Shown here in pieces: positions 47,236-54,320 of a DNA stretch of 64,000 nucleotides (the stretch's first letter is position 1; every line of letters begins with the position of its first letter). A program made the position numbers and the translations under genes. The notes below the pieces were generated by a model that was not told where the DNA came from, ran no database searches, and saw only the letters and a list, made by a program, of their open reading frames with translations. This DNA is from Parachlamydia acanthamoebae (GTDB lineage: Bacteria > Chlamydiota > Chlamydiia > Chlamydiales > Parachlamydiaceae), in the NCBI RefSeq assembly GCF_000875975.1, contig NZ_BAWW01000008.1:1-64000 (forward strand), in the 5' to 3' direction.

Positions 47236-47694
47236 GAGAAGTCCTTGGCATGACTTGAGTAAATCTTGGTAGGTGGGAATAAAATCGATAAAGGCATACT
47301 CTTTCTTCAAAGCATTCTGCCAACCAAATTTAATCTCATGTTGGTTAGCTACGGCAATGAAATAGGCTCCCAAAAAATGGTTGTAGCCAGTGACTTGGTT
47401 GATAACTTTTGTGCTCAGATTCACGGCCTTGCACTCAATAACTAGTAGAGGATACAAGGCATGCGCAGGATGGATGCCTTGCCCAAAACACACAATGTCT
47501 ATTCTTCTATCGGGAATCGTCTTCGCCTGAGACAGATGGGGCATGAGACTTAATTCTCTTTCAACCCCCATCAATCCAACAGGAAATCCTAATTGACGAA
47601 TCATTTTAGTAATAAGTGACTGCCTGACATATTCTTCAGGCAAAGCTGCAACCCATTCTTGACGAATAGGACAATAAATTTTTTCCGATGCCAT
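47218..47694 (-). CDS. Type I restriction HsdR N-terminal-like (HSDR_N_2) nuclease domain protein
   Basis: The 158-residue protein corresponds to the PD-(D/E)XK nuclease-like domain found at the start of HsdR subunits. EEYVRQSLITKMIRQLGFP opens the family; RRIDIVCF gives the active-site Asp, and PLLVIECKAV gives the Glu-x-Lys pair. It stands alone, with no methylase, specificity or motor gene nearby. Free-standing proteins of this kind occur in several obligate intracellular and Bacteroidetes lineages and their role is unknown. It is five bases downstream of the hibernation factor gene on the same strand, so the two are co-transcribed. Confidence 0.83.
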   Translation of the reverse strand: MASEKIYCPIRQEWVAALPEEYVRQSLITKMIRQLGFPVGLMGVERELSLMPHLSQAKTIPDRRIDIVCFGQGIHPAHALYPLLVIECKAVNLSTKVINQVTGYNHFLGAYFIAVANQHEIKFGWQNALKKEYAFIDFIPTYQDLLKSCQGLLNPPNK

Positions 47695-47699
47695 TAATC

Positions 47700-48338
47700 T
47701 TAAGCTTCCGGTTCAATAATCCCGTAATTTTGATCGCTTTTTCGATAAATGACTTTTAATTTCATATCATTTTCTGAACGGAAGATTAAAAATGCATCAC
47801 CGGACAATTCCATTTTCATAATGGCTTCTTCATTCGTCAAAATTTTTAACGGAATTGTTTCGCTAGAGAGAATATGACGGGGTTTATAATTTTCTTCTAG
47901 ACGACGCTGACTTTCATCTTCGATTTGTTCGTTAACATCGCTCAATTCTTCTTGACCTGGTGCCTGATAAACATTCACTTTCATATCGACAACAGTCAGT
48001 TTTTTAGCTTGATGATCTCTAATTCGACTTTTATATTTCAATAGTTGCCGTTCAAGCTTGTCAACCGCCTTATCAATAGATACATACATATCGTCACAAA
48101 CTGCATGACTCTTAATCTTAATATGATCTACTTTTAAAACGATATCAACGCGGTGCTCAAGTTTTTGAATATCCATTGTAATTATCACATCAATAATTCG
48201 ATGGCTTAAACGGTCTATTTTAGAGACTTTTTCGATCGCATAGTTCTTCATTGCCTCAGTTACAAGGACATGTCGACCTGTTACGGTAATGTTGTATGGC
48301 TGTACTGATTCATCTATTTTCACTTTGCTGCGATTCAT
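47700..48338 (-). CDS. hpf: Ribosome hibernation promoting factor, long form
   Basis: Long-form HPF/RaiA proteins bind the small subunit and dimerise 70S ribosomes into inactive 100S particles in slow growth. The N-terminal domain (residues about 10-115) shows ITVTGRHVLVTEAMKNYAIE, then VDIVLKVDHIKIKSHAVCDD and MYVSIDKAVDKLERQLLKYK. The C-terminal dimerisation domain is at about 155-212 (ILTNEEAIMKMELSGDAFLI; SDQNYGIIEPEA). ATG 48338 has AGAGG seven bases upstream. A chlamydial elementary-body-like resting stage makes hibernation relevant (inference). It precedes the HSDR_N_2 gene by five bases. Confidence 0.92.
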   Translation of the reverse strand: MNRSKVKIDESVQPYNITVTGRHVLVTEAMKNYAIEKVSKIDRLSHRIIDVIITMDIQKLEHRVDIVLKVDHIKIKSHAVCDDMYVSIDKAVDKLERQLLKYKSRIRDHQAKKLTVVDMKVNVYQAPGQEELSDVNEQIEDESQRRLEENYKPRHILSSETIPLKILTNEEAIMKMELSGDAFLIFRSENDMKLKVIYRKSDQNYGIIEPEA

Positions 48339-48484
48339 AAGCAACCTCTACTTTGATTTTCCTGTTAAAAAAGATTAAAGTGCGCATCAACTCTCTTTAT
48401 TTAGAAGTCTACCCTTTAGAACAAATATTGAAAAGAGGTAACCGTTTTTTAATCAGAAATAGAAAGTTGGAGAAAATTCAATAA

Positions 48485-48524
48485 AAATGAAATGAGAGGA
48501 CCTCTTTGATTTTCAAAGATTTGC
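48485..48524 (+). repeat. 40-nt direct repeat, outer copy
   Basis: Matches 49777-49816 in the same orientation and register at 34 of 40 positions, including an exact 20-base block (48505-48524). The partner lies in the 3' end of rlmN. Together they flank three immunity-like genes. The rest of the 48339-48650 gap has no gene. Confidence 0.7.
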
Positions 48525-48650
48525 CATATGTTATCTAATCTCCGCCCCCATCCAAATGGATAAAAAAAACAACTTGCACACTTACCTGCTCTCTCTTAAT
48601 ATCTTATCACAAAAAGACTCTGCTTTCATCCTAATCAAGAAGTTAAACTA

Positions 48651-48917
48651 ATGAAAAATCATTTTGAAAATCCATCAAATGAAGTCAGGCCTCCATGGAT
48701 TGTTTATCCAGGAATCCCACCGGGAGATATTTTTTGGAGATTTGGTGGTGAATCTTATATGCACACTGTTTTTCAAGCCCACTGGAAGTCCTTAACAGAC
48801 CAAGATAAAAAAGAATATCTTGAGCGGTGGGAAGCCACAGGAGAGTGGTTTAATGACTTAGATCCAGAAATGGATCCTGATATAAGAGATTTTTTGGAGG
48901 AACTATACACGGAATAG
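48651..48917 (+). CDS. Small hypothetical of immunity-cassette type
   Basis: An 88-residue acidic protein. The opening PPWIVYPGIPPGDIFWRFGG followed by the Trp-rich WKSLTDQDKKEYLERW and the ending WFNDL resembles a small protein family often found beside immunity or toxin-immunity genes in Bacteroidetes and Proteobacteria; I know this from pattern memory only. No strong ribosome site is seen before ATG 48651. It converges with the DUF7674-like gene, four bases separating the stops. The trio at 48651-49734 lies between direct repeats, so this gene is part of a small transferred block. Confidence 0.62.
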   Translation: MKNHFENPSNEVRPPWIVYPGIPPGDIFWRFGGESYMHTVFQAHWKSLTDQDKKEYLERWEATGEWFNDLDPEMDPDIRDFLEELYTE

Positions 48918-48921
48918 CCCA

Positions 48922-49338
48922 TTAATGGACATCTAACTTATCAAGACCTTCCGTTTTAACCCCTGTAAATGCATCCCAAGCAAGGCAATACTTGCGCGAT
49001 TCTGGACCTAAATGGGAAACAAATTGCTTAGGATCAACTTGTTCAGGAGTTACATTGAGAATGTTCTCTAAAAAACAGGTGCATATGGCATTTTGCACAT
49101 CATCGTCTCCATTCACAAGAAGCTCTTCCATGTAACAGAAAATTTCTTTTACCCGTGCTGGATCCAAAGTTTTAGCACCAAGCAATGTCCATATATAGAG
49201 AGAAAATTCACTCATTTCCCCCCATAGAGAGGTTTTAAAATATTCATCTTCCTCAGCTTTATAAGCAGTCCAAAGAGGAAGAAAATCCGGAAATTTATTT
49301 AGGATTAATTTCATGCAATTTTCTTGTGATACTTTCAT
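48922..49338 (-). CDS. DUF7674-like immunity-type protein
   Basis: The 138-residue protein resembles a small cytosolic family tied to polymorphic-toxin immunity loci. Features are FPDFLPLWTAYKAEEDEYF, then FCYMEELLVNGDDDVQNAIC followed by TCFLENILN, and the closing HLGPESRKYCLAWDAFTG. The family name is by memory of pattern, not by search. No toxin gene accompanies it here. ATG 49338 has no clear ribosome site, and it is 12 bases downstream of the next immunity-like gene, so translation may depend on that gene. Confidence 0.6.
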   Translation of the reverse strand: MKVSQENCMKLILNKFPDFLPLWTAYKAEEDEYFKTSLWGEMSEFSLYIWTLLGAKTLDPARVKEIFCYMEELLVNGDDDVQNAICTCFLENILNVTPEQVDPKQFVSHLGPESRKYCLAWDAFTGVKTEGLDKLDVH

Positions 49339-49350
49339 ATGTAATATTGC

Positions 49351-49734
49351 CTAACACAAGGGTTGTCTTTGTATCAATATGGGCTCCAAAACTTGCTCTA
49401 AATGCGAAAGCTTAGTCGCTATGACATAACCACTCATACCAACCGATGACTCAAGATAAAACAGTTTTTTTTCGTCAGATCTCATACATTCTAGATATTC
49501 TCTGGGGATATGACAGTTATTTTTTAACTGCTCTGGAAGTCGATCTATATCAAATTCATATAAGTCGAAGAGGATATTTTGATTTTCAAATGGGCTTAGC
49601 CCCCAACCTTCAACCGAGCTAAATTCTAGTAAAAATTTATTTTTCGATTCTGACTCCGCCTGCACAAACAGTTTTTGTTGCTGCAAATCATACAACAGGC
49701 CCGTAATCGACAGATCGTGATAAGACTTTTCCAG
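49351..49734 (-). CDS. Immunity-like small protein, probable CTG start
   Basis: No family firmly named. The conventional start is TTG 49695 (114 residues), but the frame continues upstream without a stop to codon CTG 49734, giving MEKSYHDLSITGLLYDLQQQ as N-terminus. AAAGG lies seven bases before that CTG, and the added residues fit the protein well. GLLYD and the later FDLYEFDIDRLPEQL, FYLESSVGMSGYVIATKL recall small immunity proteins. An ATG-to-CTG change, or true CTG initiation, would explain it. The gene leads the pair read toward 48922 and lies 24 bases downstream of the rlmN stop on the same strand. Confidence 0.6.
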   Translation of the reverse strand: MEKSYHDLSITGLLYDLQQQKLFVQAESESKNKFLLEFSSVEGWGLSPFENQNILFDLYEFDIDRLPEQLKNNCHIPREYLECMRSDEKKLFYLESSVGMSGYVIATKLSHLEQVLEPILIQRQPLC

Positions 49735-49758
49735 TGTTTAACCTTTAAGAATCAATAT

Positions 49759-50853
49759 TTAGTGAGAATTTGTAGGAAATGTTATGAGAGCATTTTTTTG
49801 ATTTTCAAAGATTTGCTTACGTAACTTTAAATTCCCTAGCTGCCCACAGGCTGCCATGATATCTTGCCCTTTTGTCAAACGCAGCAAAGTGTAATATCCC
49901 TTTTGACGCAAAGATTGGGTAAAAGCTTCAATCGTATTTAAATCAGGAGCTTGAAAGCGATCGCGACTTTGTGGGTTGTAAGGAATTAAATTAATTTTAA
50001 CATTCAATCCTTTCAAATATTCCGACAGTTGAAGAGCATGCTCAATCTGATCGTTCTGTCCTTGCAAAAGGACATAGGCAATTAAAATCTGCCGTCCCGT
50101 TTTTGTACAATAGCCCTGCATGGCTTCGTATAGTGTTTGAAGATCGTATTTGCGATTTACGGGCATGAGTCGATTGCGTAATTCATCTGTAGGTGCATTA
50201 ATTGAAACGGCCAAATTAGGTGCTTGTCCACCCAGATTTGCAAGTTTATCAATTCCGTCGACACATCCACTTGTTGAAATGGTCATTCGCCGTCTTCCAA
50301 ACCCAAACCCTTTTGGATCATTAAATATGCGGACTGCTTGCATCACAGCATCAAAATTATCTAAGGGCTCACCCATTCCCATAAAAACAAGATTGCGAAA
50401 CGAAAATTGATTGTGGTGTTTAGCAAGGTAAACTTGTGAAACAATCTCTTCAGTTGTTAAATTGCGTAAAAGCCCCATTTTGCCAGTTTCACAAAAAGCA
50501 CATCCCATCTGACAGCCGACCTGCGAAGAAATGCACAATGTTCCACCCGACTGCATCGGGATTTGCACAAATTCGACTTCCAAACCGTCAGCGGTTTTAC
50601 CCAAAAATTTTCCTGTTTTTCCGTCTTCTTTCCGATCTCCCAATGAAAGTTGGGAAACACTCACATTTTCTAGAATAGCAGTGCGAATTTCTTGAGCATT
50701 ATTAAAAGCAGGATGTGCAGCATTTAAACTGCCTGAGCGGAAAAATTCTTGATAAATTAGGGAAGCATGCACACGCCCCTTGCCTAAGCGTTCAGCAATA
50801 GCATGGATGAAGGATTCTTCTGTATGTGCTAAAATTGAGATTTTTTCTGTCAC
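49759..50853 (-). CDS. rlmN: Dual-specificity RNA methyltransferase RlmN
   Basis: RlmN methylates C2 of adenosine 2503 in 23S rRNA and adenosine 37 in some tRNAs by a radical SAM mechanism. The cluster motif is C114-QMG-C118-AF-C121, with VFMGMGEPLDNFDAV, the GxxxRxxTIST strand and the C-terminal catalytic Cys in DIMAACGQLG. Length 364 is normal. An ATG/GTG-started frame reaches 50904 but would run into the tRNA, so GTG 50853 is chosen; it has no good ribosome site. The final 40 bases of coding region include the direct repeat shared with 48485-48524. The upstream tRNA gene ends only 20 bases away, so the two may share a transcript. Confidence 0.9.
   Translation of the reverse strand: MTEKISILAHTEESFIHAIAERLGKGRVHASLIYQEFFRSGSLNAAHPAFNNAQEIRTAILENVSVSQLSLGDRKEDGKTGKFLGKTADGLEVEFVQIPMQSGGTLCISSQVGCQMGCAFCETGKMGLLRNLTTEEIVSQVYLAKHHNQFSFRNLVFMGMGEPLDNFDAVMQAVRIFNDPKGFGFGRRRMTISTSGCVDGIDKLANLGGQAPNLAVSINAPTDELRNRLMPVNRKYDLQTLYEAMQGYCTKTGRQILIAYVLLQGQNDQIEHALQLSEYLKGLNVKINLIPYNPQSRDRFQAPDLNTIEAFTQSLRQKGYYTLLRLTKGQDIMAACGQLGNLKLRKQIFENQKNALITFPTNSH
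49777..49816 (+). repeat. 40-nt direct repeat, copy inside rlmN 3' end
   Basis: The inner copy of the repeat at 48485-48524. It covers codons near the C-terminus of rlmN (around residues IFENQKNALI), so the outer copy looks like a displaced rlmN end. This is what insertion at a gene 3' end would leave. Confidence 0.7.
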
Positions 50854-50873
50854 GTAGAAACAGGAATAAAAAA

Positions 50874-50947
50874 CGCACCGAAGAGGGGTCGAACCTCTAA
50901 CCACCCGGTTCGAAGCCGGGTACTCTATCCGATTGAGCTATCGGTGC
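50874..50947 (-). tRNA. tRNA-Arg (anticodon TCG)
   Basis: The minus strand folds into a full cloverleaf: acceptor GCACCGA/TCGGTGC, D arm with GCTC/GAGT, anticodon stem CCCGG/CCGGG with loop CTTCGAA giving anticodon TCG, and T arm AGAGG/CCTCT with loop TTCGACC. Discriminator base G at 50874; CCA is not encoded. It decodes CGA/CGN Arg codons. Directly followed by rlmN. Confidence 0.95.
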
Positions 50948-51018
50948 AGATTGATGTATTTATTAAATGGAAGATATTAGACGATCTGGGATATAAGCTG
51001 CAAGCATGAAAAAATGTT

Positions 51019-51048
51019 TTGGCACAAATTAATCTCGACTGACATAAT
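51019..51048 (+). promoter_or_regulatory. Sigma-70-type promoter
   Basis: TTGGCA and CATAAT with an 18-base spacer, 32 bases before the ATG of the small membrane protein that leads lysS. Confidence 0.5.
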
Positions 51049-51080
51049 TAGATTACTTGAAGATATAGGGAGAAAGGACT

Positions 51081-51266
51081 ATGGGACATCATTGGATTAT
51101 GCAATTTAAAAATGCGACTCGACAAACGCAATATTTTATCCTAACCTGGGTTATCTATATGATTGCTATTATTGCTTCTACTCTCTATGCTTATGGACGC
51201 CTTGAATTTGTCAAATCAGATGATTATCAAAGCTCTGAATCCATTAAAAACATAGAAAATCGTTGA
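51081..51266 (+). CDS. Small single-span membrane protein upstream of lysS
   Basis: A 61-residue protein with one long hydrophobic segment (YFILTWVIYMIAIIASTLYA, residues about 18-37) between a basic N-terminal stretch and an acidic C-terminal tail. By the positive-inside rule the N-terminus is cytoplasmic. AGAAAGGACT before ATG 51081 is a strong ribosome site, which supports a real gene. lysS starts 15 bases after its stop, so the two are co-transcribed. No family recognised and no evidence that it acts with LysS. Confidence 0.68.
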   Translation: MGHHWIMQFKNATRQTQYFILTWVIYMIAIIASTLYAYGRLEFVKSDDYQSSESIKNIENR

Positions 51267-51281
51267 ATATTTGGTTAGATT

Positions 51282-52847
51282 ATGTCGATTACACCTGAGT
51301 ATCTCCAGCATGAAGAATATCAAAATCGTAAAAGAAAGCTTGGAGAAATTCGAGAATTAGGAATTGATCCTTATCCAGCTTCCTATAAACCTCAAGATAC
51401 AGCACAAAAACTCCAGACCACTTATGGCCATTCAGCAATTGGTCACAGTGAGGATGCGGCTGCTGGATCTACTCAAACAGCCTCTGTAGCTGGACGTTTA
51501 ATTTTATTTAGAGCTATGGGAAAAAATGCTTTTGGTCATATTCAAGATGCATCAGGACGTATACAAATCATGTTCAATCGCGATCTCACCCAAGTGACTG
51601 GTTACACACCACAGGGAGAAGAAGCTTTAAGTCCCTTTAAATTTATTGAAAAGAAAATTGACTTAGGCGACATCATCGGTATTGAAGGAAATCTTTTCCA
51701 TACGAATAAAGGGGAACTCACGATTTTTGCAAAACGTGTGACTCTGCTTTGTAAAACACTCCTTCCTCTACCTGATAAACATGCTGGATTAAGTGACAAG
51801 GAACAAAGATACCGAAAAAGATGGCTTGATCTAATCGCCAATGAGCACGTAAAAAATACATTCCTTCTGCGCACACAGATTCTCCGTTTTGTACGGAAAT
51901 TCCTTGATGATGCCCACTTCACTGAAGTTGAAACCCCCATCCTCCAAAGTGTGTATGGAGGTGCAGAAGCACGTCCTTTCTTGACTAAACTCAACGCTCT
52001 CGATCAAGAAATGTTCATGCGCATTTCGTTAGAACCTTCTTTGAAAAAATTGATTGTCGGGGGAATAGACCGCGTTTACGAAATTGGAAAAGTTTTCCGT
52101 AATGAAGGGATTGACCGCAGCCACAATCCAGAATTCACATTAATGGAAGCCTATGCTTCTTATTGGGATTACAAAGATATGATGGTTTTCTGTGAGAATC
52201 TTTTCGAGAAAATGGCCCTCCACCTCTACGGAACAACGGAAGTACCTGCACTTTCACTCGAGACACAACAACCGATTAAAATCGATTTTAAAGCTCCTTG
52301 GAAACGTCTCACGATGAAAGAAAGTTTAATCGAGTACGCCAAAATCAATCCTGACGATCTTACTGATCAAGAAATGCGTGAAATGCTTTTGGCAAGTGAA
52401 ACATGTGATCCTAAAAAAATTACCCCCCTCACAAGAGGTCTTCTGATCGCTGCACTATTTGAAACATTTGTTGAGCAACATTTGATTCAGCCCCATCATA
52501 TAACGGATCACCCAATCGAGACTGCTATTCTGTGCAAACCAAAAGCGAATGAAGAAGGATTAATTGAAAGATTTGAGAGTTTTGTTTTGGGAGGAGAAAT
52601 TTGCAATGCCTACTCCGAGCTGAATGACCCGGAACTGCAAAGAAAACTTTTTGATGAACAATCAAAACGCAGAGATTCTGGGGATGAAGAAGCCAGTCCT
52701 GTTGATGAAGAGTTCATCGAAGCTATTCACCAAGGTATGCCACCAACTGGTGGGATTGGTATTGGAATTGACCGTTTAGTGATGCTTTTAACAAATGAGC
52801 ACTCTATCCGTGATGTCTTGTATTTTCCTTGGATGAAGCCCCAATAA
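51282..52847 (+). CDS. lysS: Lysyl-tRNA synthetase, class II
   Basis: LysRS charges tRNA-Lys with lysine. The 521 residues include an N-terminal OB-fold anticodon domain (about 60-180; VAGRLILFRAMGKNAFGHIQ) and the class II catalytic core: motif 1 around TFLLRTQILRFVRKFLDD, motif 2 VFRNEGIDRSHNPEFTLMEA, motif 3 GIGIGIDRLVML. The chain is of normal length and nothing is missing. The start has only a weak ribosome site (GGTTAGATT), in keeping with coupling to the short gene 15 bases upstream. The gene ends at a strong hairpin terminator that also serves the convergent MORN gene. Confidence 0.97.
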   Translation: MSITPEYLQHEEYQNRKRKLGEIRELGIDPYPASYKPQDTAQKLQTTYGHSAIGHSEDAAAGSTQTASVAGRLILFRAMGKNAFGHIQDASGRIQIMFNRDLTQVTGYTPQGEEALSPFKFIEKKIDLGDIIGIEGNLFHTNKGELTIFAKRVTLLCKTLLPLPDKHAGLSDKEQRYRKRWLDLIANEHVKNTFLLRTQILRFVRKFLDDAHFTEVETPILQSVYGGAEARPFLTKLNALDQEMFMRISLEPSLKKLIVGGIDRVYEIGKVFRNEGIDRSHNPEFTLMEAYASYWDYKDMMVFCENLFEKMALHLYGTTEVPALSLETQQPIKIDFKAPWKRLTMKESLIEYAKINPDDLTDQEMREMLLASETCDPKKITPLTRGLLIAALFETFVEQHLIQPHHITDHPIETAILCKPKANEEGLIERFESFVLGGEICNAYSELNDPELQRKLFDEQSKRRDSGDEEASPVDEEFIEAIHQGMPPTGGIGIGIDRLVMLLTNEHSIRDVLYFPWMKPQ

Positions 52848-52855
52848 AAGAAATT

Positions 52856-52889
52856 AAAAAAGGCAAAGGTGATCATCCTTTGCCTTTTC
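52856..52889. terminator. Bidirectional terminator
   Basis: AAAAAGGCAAAGG and CCTTTGCCTTTT(C) form a 12-bp stem around TGATCAT, with A-runs and T-runs at the ends. It lies between lysS and the convergent MORN gene. A near copy lies at 55973-56003. Confidence 0.92.
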
Positions 52890-52905
52890 TTCACTTTTTA
52901 GAATT

Positions 52906-54225
52906 CTATACTTTTCGATTGAGAATTTCTTCAGTTATTTCACCTGTAAATTTTAAGCCATCTCTAAAAATGATTGTTCCGTGTTTGGGTATATCACCTT
53001 CAAATGTGCCCACGAATTCCACAATATCGTGATCCTCAGGATATTGCATCTTACCTTCTAAAGGATATTGACGTTCAAATCTTCCTGTAAATTTAGATCC
53101 ATTCAGATACTCAAAAGTTCCTTGAAAGTTTTTTTCTTGATCGGAACATGCTACATACCGAACTCCATCTAACAAGGTTATTTTACCTCCCAAAGCTTCA
53201 CTCGTTATATCTCCTGTATAGTTAAAGCCATCCTTGAAAAATAATGTTCCTCTTCTCGGTTGAGTATCTTCAAATTCACCGGCGAATGTTTGGATCGGGC
53301 CGTTTACGAATTGCAAAGCTCCCCTATCTGGCATTAAATCTTTAAATTTCCCCTTAAACTGACCATCTTTTGGACAGACAATTTCTCCTTCTATTGGACG
53401 TCCCCATTTATCAAATGTCCCCTTAAAGAAGGCATTATATCCCTTATTTTGAAGGTGATACGTTTCCCCGTCTTTTTGAACTCGAGCGTGGAACACATTT
53501 TTGACTTTTTTTCCTTTATGAGCAGTCATTACAGCTTGAATTAATCGGTCTTTCTTAAATTTCGCAACGAATACACTTCCATCGTTTAAGGTAGCTTTGG
53601 CCTTCCCATATTTATCATCATTTTTAAAAGTATATTCGTAAATCCCACCCGGACTTGTTAATTTTCCTCTACCATGGGCTAGCCCTCTTTTAAAGGTCCC
53701 TTCAAATATCTCTCCATTAAGGTCCTTTATAAAACCATACCCGGAAAGTAGTTCCTTATTTTTGTGATGTCCTAAAAATACAGATCCATCTTTTAGTTCC
53801 AACTTTTCATAATCTGATTTGAGGTTAGCTATTTGCCTGGGAGAAAGGACGCCAAATGTTTCTTCGATAGCTACAACTTTTGCAATTTGAGAAGAAATAA
53901 ATTGAGTTAGGTCCCCTGATAGTTTTTCCTGAGCAGCAAATGCCTGTTTACTAACTCCAAATCGTTTTAGCAAGCTATTTTTGTTTATTTTTACATATTC
54001 ATTATCGTTTGTTTTTAATAAAACAAACCTTCTTTTCTCGAAAAATCCTAATTTTGGGGGCTTAGCCACATTGGACGTGATAATTGAATCATAAGCGATA
54101 AAATATCTTGTAGAACCTCCCGCATCAGTGAATTCAATTCGGTTCTTACTTTTACCTGAGCTATTTAGAAGCTTCTCTGCAGACGTATTTTGATGGAAAG
54201 AAATATTAAGAGGTGAAATTGACAT
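52906..54225 (-). CDS. Shared N-terminal module plus MORN repeats (protein 1 of 3)
   Basis: The 439-residue protein has two parts. Residues about 25-135 form a module shared with the genes at 54321, 56026 and 60316: GKSKNRIEF, RYFIAYDSII, PPKLGFFEKRRFVLLKT, EYVKINKNSLLKRFGVSK. The rest is about ten MORN repeats such as GYGFIKDLNGEIFEGTFKRG and GRGKLTSPGGIYEYTFKND, which form beta-hairpin ladders that bind membranes or proteins in eukaryotes. ATG 54225 has GGGAG seven bases upstream; TTG 54246 is rejected. It converges with lysS at a shared terminator. Possibly host-directed, by analogy to MORN proteins in other intracellular bacteria. Confidence 0.75.
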   Translation of the reverse strand: MSISPLNISFHQNTSAEKLLNSSGKSKNRIEFTDAGGSTRYFIAYDSIITSNVAKPPKLGFFEKRRFVLLKTNDNEYVKINKNSLLKRFGVSKQAFAAQEKLSGDLTQFISSQIAKVVAIEETFGVLSPRQIANLKSDYEKLELKDGSVFLGHHKNKELLSGYGFIKDLNGEIFEGTFKRGLAHGRGKLTSPGGIYEYTFKNDDKYGKAKATLNDGSVFVAKFKKDRLIQAVMTAHKGKKVKNVFHARVQKDGETYHLQNKGYNAFFKGTFDKWGRPIEGEIVCPKDGQFKGKFKDLMPDRGALQFVNGPIQTFAGEFEDTQPRRGTLFFKDGFNYTGDITSEALGGKITLLDGVRYVACSDQEKNFQGTFEYLNGSKFTGRFERQYPLEGKMQYPEDHDIVEFVGTFEGDIPKHGTIIFRDGLKFTGEITEEILNRKV

Positions 54226-54320
54226 ATGGATCTCCCATTTAAACAAATTAATTCAATAAGTATAACATAATTATGAATTAATTCCAATAAATGATTATTA
54301 ATTTAGTAAACCTTTGCCAT

